Shown here in pieces: positions 14,872-22,160 of a stretch of 64,000 bases of DNA. A program made the translations under genes and the position numbers. The notes below the pieces were generated by a model that saw only the letters and a list, made by a program, of their open reading frames with translations, did no database searches and was not told the origin of the DNA. Positions within the stretch are counted from its first letter, which is position 1. Every line of letters starts with the position of its first letter. Source of the stretch: Acidobacteriota bacterium (lineage in GTDB: Bacteria > Actinomycetota > Acidimicrobiia > Acidimicrobiales > Acidimicrobilacustridaceae); contig JAGWYK010000002.1 in the NCBI GenBank assembly GCA_018969405.1, positions 62,001-126,000 on the forward strand, given 5' to 3'.

Positions 14872-16097
14872 CCGAGGACGCCCTTCGTGCGCAGCTCGGC
14901 GATGCGCTCGGCGTCGTAGCCGAGCACCTCGGTCAGCACCTCATCGCTGTGCTGGCCGGCGGTGGGGGCGATGCCGGGATCCGGCAGCTGGGCGCCGACC
15001 ACCTTGATGGGGGTGGGGAGCATGTCGGCGCCATGGGTCTCGGCGGGGAGCCAGGGCAGGCGATCCTTGAACTGCGGATCGTCGGCGAGGGTCTTCGGGG
15101 TGTTCACCGGACCGAGCGGCGTGTTGTGTTCGCCACCGAAGGCCATCCATTCGGCCGAGGTGCGCGACTTGAAGATCTCGGTGAGGATGGCGAGCAGTTC
15201 GCGGTTGCCCCGGGCGTGGTCGGCGTACTTCGAACCCGGCCACTTCTCGAACAGGTCCATGCGATCGATGCCGGCACAGAAGTTGCGCCAGAACTCCTGC
15301 TCGGAGGCCATGAACAGGATGTGGCCATCGGCGGTCTCGTACATCTGGTAGCGCACGCCCTCCTTCATGCCGGCGGTGCCGGGGGCCCGACGCTCGTAGT
15401 CGTCGGCGGCGTTTCCGGTGACCTCGGACTCGGGACGCTCGTAGGCACGGTGGGTCTCGCTGCGCAGCCAGTCCACGGCGGCGGCCGCATCGGACTGGGC
15501 GATCTCCATGAAGAGGCCCTCACCGGTGGCCCGGGCGTGCACGATGCCGGCGAGGATGCCGATGGCGCCGAAGAGCGGTCCGGCGTTGATGCCGACCGAC
15601 ACATGCTCGGGGATGTAGCAGAAACCGTCCTCGTCGTAGGCGGGCGGCACGATGCCGGCCCAGGTGTCATAGGCGATGCCGTGGCTGGGGAGATCACGGT
15701 ACGGGCCGGTCATGCCGTAGCCACTGATGGTCATGAAGCAGATCCGCGGATTGATCTTCCTGAGATCCTCGAACCCGAGACCGCGGCGGGCGAGCGCGCC
15801 GGGACGCATCGCCTCGATCACCACATCGGCGTCGGCGACCAGTTCCTTGAAGATCTCGACACCCTCGTCGGTGCGCAGGTCGAGCATCAGACTGCGCTTC
15901 CCCCGGTTGGCGTGGAGGAACAGCAGCGAGGTGTTCTCGATGATCGGCCAGGTCATCTGGCGGCCGTAATCACCCCCGGGTGCCTCGATCTTGATGACCT
16001 CGGCGCCGAGATCGACGAGGTTGGTCGTGATCGAGGCGGGGCCGAGCATGGAGGCCTCGATGATGCGGACGCCGGCGAGGGGGGCGATGGTTGTCAT
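14868..16097 (-). CDS. Class III CoA-transferase (CaiB/BaiF family)
   Basis: 409 aa. It has the N-terminal L-A-G-V-R-I-I-E, the D-L-G-A-E-V-I-K-I-E-A-P-G-G-D segment, N-R-G-K-R-S-L-M-L-D-L and A-D-V-V-I-E-A-M-R-P-G: unmistakable family III. It moves CoA between carboxylic acids. The Asp that forms the acyl anhydride in well-studied members (A-D-L-T-T-G context) seems replaced in H-V-S-V-G-I-N-A-G-P-L-F. Its stop overlaps the YbhN-like gene. CAGATT lies 6 bases before the ATG. Confidence 0.88.
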   Translation of the reverse strand: MTTIAPLAGVRIIEASMLGPASITTNLVDLGAEVIKIEAPGGDYGRQMTWPIIENTSLLFLHANRGKRSLMLDLRTDEGVEIFKELVADADVVIEAMRPGALARRGLGFEDLRKINPRICFMTISGYGMTGPYRDLPSHGIAYDTWAGIVPPAYDEDGFCYIPEHVSVGINAGPLFGAIGILAGIVHARATGEGLFMEIAQSDAAAAVDWLRSETHRAYERPESEVTGNAADDYERRAPGTAGMKEGVRYQMYETADGHILFMASEQEFWRNFCAGIDRMDLFEKWPGSKYADHARGNRELLAILTEIFKSRTSAEWMAFGGEHNTPLGPVNTPKTLADDPQFKDRLPWLPAETHGADMLPTPIKVVGAQLPDPGIAPTAGQHSDEVLTEVLGYDAERIAELRTKGVLG

Positions 16098-16277
16098 CCC
16101 CCTAATCTGACACGCCGTGGTCCGGAGCGTCACCTCCGCCGCCCACCCGGGGTCGGGTCGTCGGGACCCCGATCGATGGGGCATGATTGAGGCCGTTCAC
16201 GGCGCAGGGCCGTGTCCGAGAGCCGTCCACCAGCGGTCCATGAGCAGTCCTGAAGCTGTCACCGAGAGGGGAACGAG

Positions 16278-16472
16278 ATGCGAGTAGTCGTCGATTTTGA
16301 TCTGTGCGAGAGCAACGCCGTCTGCATGGGGATCGCCCCGGAGATCTTCGAGGTGCGGGACGACGACTTCCTGTACGTCCTCGACGAGAACCCCCCGGAG
16401 TCCATGCGGGCCAAGCTCGAGGAGGCGGTCCAGCGCTGCCCCAAGCAGGCCATCGCGATCGCTGAGGACTGA
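16278..16472 (+). CDS. 3Fe-4S ferredoxin, P450-partner type
   Basis: 64 aa. Cys10-x5-Cys16 and Cys54-Pro are the only three cluster cysteines. The middle position of the motif is Asn13 rather than Cys, which defines a 3Fe-4S cluster. Such small ferredoxins carry electrons from a flavoprotein reductase to cytochromes P450 in actinobacteria. The reductase is the next gene, 56 bases on; no P450 is in the window. GAGGGG lies 7 bases before the ATG. Confidence 0.92.
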   Translation: MRVVVDFDLCESNAVCMGIAPEIFEVRDDDFLYVLDENPPESMRAKLEEAVQRCPKQAIAIAED

Positions 16473-16487
16473 CGCCCGCCGGCGTCA
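16470..16487 (+). terminator. Stem-loop that contains the ferredoxin stop codon
   Basis: TGACGCC / GGCGTCA, a 7-bp stem with a CGCC loop. The TGA stop of the ferredoxin is its first three bases. It is placed to attenuate or protect the mRNA between ferredoxin and reductase, which could set their expression ratio. Confidence 0.45.
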
Positions 16488-16528
16488 GGTCCGCATCCGA
16501 CCGAGCCCCCACCGGATCTCTCCGACCC

Positions 16529-17764
16529 ATGACATCCACGGCAGTCGTCATCGGCGCGTCACTCGCCGGAATGCACGCAGCGCGCACCCTGCGCCATGAG
16601 GGACATGACGGCGACATCGTCGTGATCGATCCCGATCACTTCGCCTCCTACGACCGTCCACCGCTGTCGAAGCAGTTCCTCGCCGAGGATCTCGAGCCCG
16701 AGCGCATCCTGCTGCCCTCGGCTCGTGAGGACCTCGGACTCGATCTGCGGCTCGGCACCAGGGCGACCGCGCTCGACCTCGCCGATCGGTCGGTGTCGCT
16801 GCAGCATGCCGATGGCACCCTCGGCCTCGTGTCCTACGACTCGCTCGTGATCGCCACCGGGGCCTCGGCCCGTCACCTCCCCGGCACCGCCGGCGTGCGC
16901 GGGGTGCATGTGGTGCGCACCGTGGCCGACTCGCTGGCCCTGCGCGCAGATCTCGCCGCGCAGCCGCGGCGGGTCGTGGTCATCGGTGCCGGCTTCATCG
17001 GCGGAGAGGTCGCGGCCACCTGCCGTGGTCGGGGGCTGGAGGTCACCCTCGTCGAGGCGATGCCGGTGCCGCTGGAGCGAGCACTCGGCGCCGAGATGGG
17101 CGCGGTGTGCGCCCAGGTCCATCGTGACCACGGGGTCGATGTGCGTCTCGCCACCGGCGTCGACGGACTCGAGACCACCCCTGACGACGACGGGACTCCT
17201 CTGGTCACCGCGGTCAACCTCAGCGACGGCACCTCGGTGCCCGCGGATGTCGTGGTGGTCGGGATCGGGGTGCAGGTCAACACCGGGTGGCTCGAGGGGT
17301 CCGGACTCGCCCTCGACGACGGCATCCTCTGTGACGAGACCCTGCTGGCCGCCCCCGGGGTCGTCGCCGCCGGTGACATCGCCCGCTACCACAGCCGCCG
17401 CTTCGACCGATCGTTGCGGGTCGAGCACTGGGAGCATGCCATCGCCGGTGGTGAGGCGGCCGCCCGTCGGCTGCTGGCCGAGCAGCGCGGCGATGCCCCG
17501 GAGGTGTTCGATCCGGTGCCGTGGTTCTGGAGCGACCAGTACGACCGCAAGATCCAGCTGGCCGGTCGCCCCGAGGCCACCGATGTCGCCCGGGTGGTGC
17601 ACGGCAGCACCGAGGAGTTCCGGTTCGTCACCATGTATGGCCGGGCGGGACGTCTCGTCGGTGTGCTGGGCATGAACCGCCCCCGCCATGTCATCCAGCT
17701 CCGGGGTATGGTCGAGGAGGGCGCATCCTTCGATGAGGCCTGCGCCCGAGCGGAAGCGATGTGA
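16529..17764 (+). CDS. FAD/NAD(P)-dependent ferredoxin reductase
   Basis: 411 aa. FAD site V-I-G-A-S-L-A-G at residue 7. Y-D-R-P-P-L-S-K-Q-F is typical of putidaredoxin/rubredoxin reductase-type proteins. NAD(P) site V-V-I-G-A-G-F-I-G-G-E at about 150, and the second FAD motif V-V-A-A-G-D-I-A. The ferredoxin-reductase C-terminal domain has W-F-W-S-D-Q-Y. It passes electrons from NAD(P)H to the adjacent 3Fe-4S ferredoxin. The gene ends in GTGA, overlapping the next start. Confidence 0.9.
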   Translation: MTSTAVVIGASLAGMHAARTLRHEGHDGDIVVIDPDHFASYDRPPLSKQFLAEDLEPERILLPSAREDLGLDLRLGTRATALDLADRSVSLQHADGTLGLVSYDSLVIATGASARHLPGTAGVRGVHVVRTVADSLALRADLAAQPRRVVVIGAGFIGGEVAATCRGRGLEVTLVEAMPVPLERALGAEMGAVCAQVHRDHGVDVRLATGVDGLETTPDDDGTPLVTAVNLSDGTSVPADVVVVGIGVQVNTGWLEGSGLALDDGILCDETLLAAPGVVAAGDIARYHSRRFDRSLRVEHWEHAIAGGEAAARRLLAEQRGDAPEVFDPVPWFWSDQYDRKIQLAGRPEATDVARVVHGSTEEFRFVTMYGRAGRLVGVLGMNRPRHVIQLRGMVEEGASFDEACARAEAM

Positions 17765-18270
17765 CCGGCATGGCCAACGAGGACGAGGAGATCATCGACC
17801 AGGTCGATGACACCGGCGCAGTGATCGGCACCGTCACACGGGCCGAGATGCGGGCGGCGAACCTGATGCACCGCTCGGTGTTCATCGCCGTCATCAACGA
17901 TGCCGATCAGATCCTCGTGCACCGCCGGGCGGACTGGAAGGACATCTGGCCCGACGCGTGGGACATCGCCGTGGGGGGAGTCGTCGCCGCCGATGAGCCA
18001 TGGGAGGTCGCCGCCGCCCGTGAGCTGGCCGAGGAGGTGGGCGTCTCCGCCGAACTCAGCTACCTCGGCGAGGGTGTCTACTCCGATGACCACGTGCGCG
18101 AGTTCGCCCGGGTCTATCTGGCCCGCTCCGAAGGGCCGTTCACCTTCGAGGACGGCGAGGTCGCCGAGGCGGCGTGGGTGCCCATCGCCCAGCTGCGCGA
18201 CTGGCTCGACGGTCGACCGGTCTGCCCCGACAGCATCGCGCTGGTGCTGCCCCGCCTCGACGCTCCATGA
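17761..18270 (+). CDS. Nudix hydrolase (IDI/YfcD-like)
   Basis: 169 aa. Nudix box G-G-V-V-A-A-D-E-P-W-E-V-A-A-A-R-E-L-A-E-E-V-G-V near residue 75. The surrounding H-R-S-V-F-I-A-V-I and D-I-W-P-D-A-W-D-I-A-V-G are as in the isopentenyl-diphosphate-isomerase/YfcD-like group. GTG 17761 overlaps the upstream stop (GTGA) and has GGAAG 4 bases before it; ATG 17770 is the alternative. The substrate is unknown. Confidence 0.88.
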   Translation: MTGMANEDEEIIDQVDDTGAVIGTVTRAEMRAANLMHRSVFIAVINDADQILVHRRADWKDIWPDAWDIAVGGVVAADEPWEVAAARELAEEVGVSAELSYLGEGVYSDDHVREFARVYLARSEGPFTFEDGEVAEAAWVPIAQLRDWLDGRPVCPDSIALVLPRLDAP

Positions 18271-18899
18271 CCGCAGCGGCGTTCCTGTTCCTCTCCATCA
18301 CCGTCACGGTGGCGGTGTTCGACTGGTTGGCCGTGTCCATCGGGAACCGGATCCTCGAGTACATCTGCAAACCGCTCACCATGGTGGCGCTGGTGGGAGT
18401 CGCCCTCTCGCTCGATCCGTCCTCGGACACCGCTCGGCTGTTCCTCGTGATCGGTCTGGTGCTCTCGCTGGCCGGCGATGTGTTCCTCATGCTGCCCTCC
18501 GATCTGTTCGTTCCCGGCCTCGCCTCGTTCCTGCTCGCCCACCTCGCCTATGTGGTGGCCCTCGCCGCGCTGGGTGTCGGTCTCGGCGGGGTGGTCACGG
18601 GCGCGATCGTGGCGGCGATCGCCGCCGCAGTGGTCGGTCGCCGCATCGTCGCCGGTGCGGCCGCCGCCGACACCGCGCTGCGACTCCCGGTCATCGCCTA
18701 CATGGGGGCCATCTCCACGATGGTGATGTTCGCCTTCGGCACGGGAGCCGTGTTCGCCGTGATCGGCGCACTGCTGTTCTTCGTCAGCGACGCCGTGCTC
18801 GGATGGACCCGTTTCGTGGGTCAGTTCACCCAGAGCCGCGCGGTGGTCATCGTCACCTACCACCTCGGGCAGATCGGGCTCGTGCTGGCGCTGATCTGA
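18267..18899 (+). CDS. YhhN-family membrane protein (lysoplasmalogenase-like)
   Basis: 210 aa with about seven membrane helices and the YhhN/TMEM86 hallmark segments: K-P-L-T-M-V near residue 35, G-L-V-L-S-L-A-G-D-V-F-L-M, and F-F-V-S-D-A-V-L-G-W. The conserved Asp pair suggests lysoplasmalogen vinyl-ether hydrolysis as in the vertebrate enzymes, but bacterial activity is rarely shown. The start overlaps the Nudix stop as ATGA. Confidence 0.88.
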   Translation: MTAAAFLFLSITVTVAVFDWLAVSIGNRILEYICKPLTMVALVGVALSLDPSSDTARLFLVIGLVLSLAGDVFLMLPSDLFVPGLASFLLAHLAYVVALAALGVGLGGVVTGAIVAAIAAAVVGRRIVAGAAAADTALRLPVIAYMGAISTMVMFAFGTGAVFAVIGALLFFVSDAVLGWTRFVGQFTQSRAVVIVTYHLGQIGLVLALI

Positions 18900-18905
18900 T
18901 CGCCG

Positions 18906-18911
18906 TAGGCT
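18906..18911 (+). promoter_or_regulatory. Leaderless -10 (TAGGCT)
   Basis: TAGGCT is exactly 6 bases before ATG 18918. Confidence 0.55.
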
Positions 18912-18917
18912 CCGACC

Positions 18918-20453
18918 ATGGTTCTGCTGGCGGTCCTGATCGTGGTGCTGGTCGGCGTGGTGGCGGTCGTCGTGTACGACCTCACCCAGAAGCGGCATGC
19001 CATCCTGCGCAACTTCCCGATCATCGGTCACCTCCGCTACCTGCTCGAGCGGGTGGGTCCCGAGCTCCGGCAGTACATCGTCACCGACAACAACGAGGAA
19101 CGACCCTTCAGCCGCGACGAGCGCACCTGGGTCTACGCCTCGGCGAAGGCGGAGAACAACAACGTCGGCTTCGGCACCGACAACGATCTCGACAGCGCCC
19201 GCAACTACATCATCATCAAGCACGCCGCGTTCCCCGCTCCGCCCCGGGTCGGCGAGCCCGATCATCCCGATGTGCGCATCCCTGTGCCGGCGGCCAAGGT
19301 GCTCGGGGCCGCCCATCATCGTCCGCAGGCCTTCCGACCCGCCTCGGTGGTCAACGTCTCGGGCATGAGTTTCGGCTCCCTCAGCGGACGGGCGGTCGAG
19401 GCGCTCAACCGGGGCTGCGCGCTGGCCGGCGCGCTGCAGGCCACCGGCGAGGGTGGCATCACCGAGTACCACCGTCAGGGGGGCGATCTCGTCTGGCAGA
19501 TCGGCACCGGCTACTTCGGATGTCGTGATGATGATGGAGGATTCGATCTCGCCCGGCTCGTCGACGGCGTGGCCTCCGCCCCGGTCCGTGCCATCGAGAT
19601 CAAGCTCTCCCAGGGGGCCAAGCCCGGTCTGGGCGGGGTGCTGCCGGGGCCCAAGGTCACCCCTGAGATCGCCGCCATCCGCGGTGTGCCGGTGGGTGTC
19701 ACCTGTCGCAGTCCCGCCCGGCACCGCGCCTTCGGCGATGTGGACTCGCTCATCGAGTTCGTCGAGACCATCGCCGCGGCCACCGGTCTCCCCGTCGGCA
19801 TCAAGTCCGCCGTGGGTGAGGACGCGTTCTGGTCCCAGTTGGCCACCGCCATGGCCCGCCGCGGTGGCGGGCCGGACTTCATCACCATCGACGGCGGCGA
19901 GGGCGGGACCGGTGCGGCGCCGCTCACCTTCACCGATCATGTCTCGCTGCCCTTCCGCTGGGGCTTCACCCGCGTGTACCGCGAGTTCGCCGAGCAGGGA
20001 CTGGTCGACGACCTCACCTTCATCGGATCCGGGAAGCTCGGTCTGCCCGAGGCCGCCCTGTCGGCCATGGCCATGGGGTGCGACATGATCAACGTGGGAC
20101 GCACCGCGCTGCTGTCCATCGGATGCATCCAGGCTCAGCGCTGTCACACCGATCGCTGTCCCACCGGTGTGGCCACCCAGAACCCTCGGCTGGTCCGGGG
20201 CCTCGATCCCGCACACAAGTCGGTGCGCTGCGCCAACTACCTGGCGACACTCCGCTTCGAACTCCTGCGCCTGGCGCGGGCCTGCGGTGTGGTGCATCCG
20301 GCGCTGGTCACCACCGATCAGATCGAGATGCTCGAGGATCGATGGCGATCGAGCTCACTGCGCGAGGTCATCGGCTACCAGCCCGGTTGGGGATTGCCCT
20401 CGGCGGCGCAGCAGGCGGATCTCTGCCGATCGATGGCCGAACCGCTGCAGTAG
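18918..20453 (+). CDS. FMN-binding glutamate-synthase-like protein (GltB2 domain), membrane anchored
   Basis: 511 aa. One N-terminal membrane helix (residues 2-20) is followed by the glutamate synthase FMN barrel. Visible are V-S-G-M-S-F-G-S-L-S, G-E-G-G-I-T-E-Y, K-L-S-Q-G-A-K-P-G-L-G-G, D-G-G-E-G-G-T-G-A-A-P and the Fe-S cysteines in R-C-H-T-D-R-C-P-T-G-V-A-T-Q. Such stand-alone proteins lack the glutaminase domain. They probably catalyse a flavin redox step, not glutamate synthesis proper. The TAG stop also forms the -10 of the next gene. Confidence 0.88.
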   Translation: MVLLAVLIVVLVGVVAVVVYDLTQKRHAILRNFPIIGHLRYLLERVGPELRQYIVTDNNEERPFSRDERTWVYASAKAENNNVGFGTDNDLDSARNYIIIKHAAFPAPPRVGEPDHPDVRIPVPAAKVLGAAHHRPQAFRPASVVNVSGMSFGSLSGRAVEALNRGCALAGALQATGEGGITEYHRQGGDLVWQIGTGYFGCRDDDGGFDLARLVDGVASAPVRAIEIKLSQGAKPGLGGVLPGPKVTPEIAAIRGVPVGVTCRSPARHRAFGDVDSLIEFVETIAAATGLPVGIKSAVGEDAFWSQLATAMARRGGGPDFITIDGGEGGTGAAPLTFTDHVSLPFRWGFTRVYREFAEQGLVDDLTFIGSGKLGLPEAALSAMAMGCDMINVGRTALLSIGCIQAQRCHTDRCPTGVATQNPRLVRGLDPAHKSVRCANYLATLRFELLRLARACGVVHPALVTTDQIEMLEDRWRSSSLREVIGYQPGWGLPSAAQQADLCRSMAEPLQ

Positions 20454-20456
20454 CCT
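20451..20456 (+). promoter_or_regulatory. -10 hexamer TAGCCT that begins with the upstream stop codon
   Basis: TAGCCT is 6 bases before GTG 20463, and its first three bases are the TAG stop of the glutamate-synthase-like gene. Confidence 0.55.
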
Positions 20457-20462
20457 CCCACC

Positions 20463-22103
20463 GTGCCCGCTGTGATCGACCGAGTCCGTCGCGCCGTCGA
20501 CGAGTCGCCGCAGCTCTCCCATTGGGCCGAGCGGCTCCGGGAACTCGTGCTCGGTCACACCGACACCTCCGATGCACCGCGCTACGAGCAGGTGCCGTGG
20601 CAGGCTCCCGTCGACTCCCGACCCCGTCCGCTGCAGACGATCCTGTTCGCACTGTCCGGCGTCCTCGGGGGGCTGGTCATCGCCGCGTCGGCGCCGGTGT
20701 GGCGCCTGGCGGTACCGAACTGGCGCATCACTGTGCCCGGCATCGCCCATCCGGGTTCCGCACTGGCCTCCACCCTGTGGTTCCTGCTCGGACTCGTGCT
20801 GCTCGCCATCGGCTGGCTGGGTCTCATCGCGCGCGCCGGACGCATCCCCGATCCGCGACGCGCCCTCATCGTGGTCGGGGTGGTGATCGCGCTGTGGGCC
20901 ATCCCGGTGTCGCTCGGACCGCCGCTGCTGTCCAACGACGTCTACAGCTACGTCGCCCAGGGTGAGATGGCCTCGCGCGGCATCGATCCCGGTTCGACCG
21001 GACCGGTCGCCCTCGGTCGCAACGACTGGACCTCCGGCGCCGATCCGGTGTGGCGCGCCGCTGCGGCCCCCTACGGGCCGGTGGCGGTGTTCACCAGCCG
21101 CACCGTCGTGGAGGCGGCCGGGCATGATCCCGCCGTGGCGCTGTGGCTGTACCGGGTCGTCGTGGCCGGCGGCATCCTCATGGCGGGCATCGGGGTCTCG
21201 TTGATCGCCCAGCGCAGCGGGGTCTCCCCGGCGGTGGCCGTCGCCATCGGCATCGGCAATCCGATCGTCATCCTCCATCTCATCGGTGGGGCGCACAACG
21301 ACGCACTCATGTTCGGCTTCCTCGCCCTCGGCCTCGCCGCGGCCCAGCGGGGACGGCGCGTCCTGGGCGCCGCGCTGCTCATCGCCGCCACCGCCATCAA
21401 GCTCCCGGCCGCGCTCGGACTGGTCTATCTGGGTTGGTGCTGGGACGGTGCCATCGCCACCACCGGTCGTCGCATCCTCACCACCGCCCGGGTCATGGGC
21501 GCTGCAGTGGTGGCCATCGCACTGGGCTGCGTGCTGATGGGGATGGGGCCGGGCTGGCTGACCGCCCTCACCAGCACCGGCAAGGTGAACGACACCTACT
21601 CACCCACCACGAAACTCGGGTTCAGCATCTCCGAACTGCTCGGAGGAGTGGGCATCGACGTCGACGGCGCCACGCTCACCGCCGGGGTGCGGGCCATCGG
21701 CCTGCTGCTGGTGGTCCTGTTGGCGCTCGTCGTGATGATCCGCAGTCCTCGCATCGGCGTGGTGCGGGCCACCGGGGTGATGCTCGTCGCCTATGTGATC
21801 CTCGGTCCGGTGATCTGGCCCTGGTACCTCGCCGCCGGGTTCGCCCTCCTCGCCGCCGGCGGTCTCGGCCGCTACCAGCCCGCCGGACTCGTGGTGTGCA
21901 TCGCCGCCAGCTGGTTCGTGTGGCCGACCTCGGTGGTGTCCATCCAGGAACTCGGCGGTGGCTATCAGCATCTGCGCGGTCTCGGCGTGGTGATCCTCGT
22001 CATCGGTCTCGCCTGGGCGGCCCAGCGCTTCGCCTCGCGCTGGGAACGACGAGCCCACCCGGCCATGCCCACGGCGATGGCGCAGGCGATCGACGAACGC
22101 TGA
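20463..22103 (+). CDS. MptB-like polyprenol-phosphate-mannose alpha-1,6-mannosyltransferase
   Basis: 546 aa GT-C type glycosyltransferase with about 12-13 membrane helices. The first extracytoplasmic loop carries L-S-N-D-V-Y-S-Y-V-A-Q-G, the acidic motif of the MptA/MptB family that builds the lipomannan/mannan backbone in actinobacteria. Also seen are G-G-A-H-N-D-A-L-M and W-P-W-Y-L-A. It probably extends a cell-envelope mannan from polyprenyl-phosphate-mannose. GTG start. Confidence 0.85.
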   Translation: MPAVIDRVRRAVDESPQLSHWAERLRELVLGHTDTSDAPRYEQVPWQAPVDSRPRPLQTILFALSGVLGGLVIAASAPVWRLAVPNWRITVPGIAHPGSALASTLWFLLGLVLLAIGWLGLIARAGRIPDPRRALIVVGVVIALWAIPVSLGPPLLSNDVYSYVAQGEMASRGIDPGSTGPVALGRNDWTSGADPVWRAAAAPYGPVAVFTSRTVVEAAGHDPAVALWLYRVVVAGGILMAGIGVSLIAQRSGVSPAVAVAIGIGNPIVILHLIGGAHNDALMFGFLALGLAAAQRGRRVLGAALLIAATAIKLPAALGLVYLGWCWDGAIATTGRRILTTARVMGAAVVAIALGCVLMGMGPGWLTALTSTGKVNDTYSPTTKLGFSISELLGGVGIDVDGATLTAGVRAIGLLLVVLLALVVMIRSPRIGVVRATGVMLVAYVILGPVIWPWYLAAGFALLAAGGLGRYQPAGLVVCIAASWFVWPTSVVSIQELGGGYQHLRGLGVVILVIGLAWAAQRFASRWERRAHPAMPTAMAQAIDER

Positions 22104-22118
22104 ACCGCGGTGGCGTCG

Positions 22119-22160
22119 CCTCGGTGGCGATTCCTCAGTGGCGACTCCTCAGTGGCGATG
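22119..22160 (+). repeat. 14-bp tandem repeat, three copies
   Basis: CCTCRGTGGCGAYT-like units are repeated three times between the mannosyltransferase and the aminopeptidase, running 12 bases into the 3' end of the aminopeptidase gene (stop at 22149). Confidence 0.85.

Noticed and set aside
16098-16277. Riboswitch before the ferredoxin gene
   Set aside because: Only short GC-rich pairings are present, and no known riboswitch core could be recognised.
18114-20297. 727-codon open frame on the minus strand
   Set aside because: It is antisense to the YhhN and glutamate-synthase-like genes, with low-complexity His/Gly/Arg composition and no motif.
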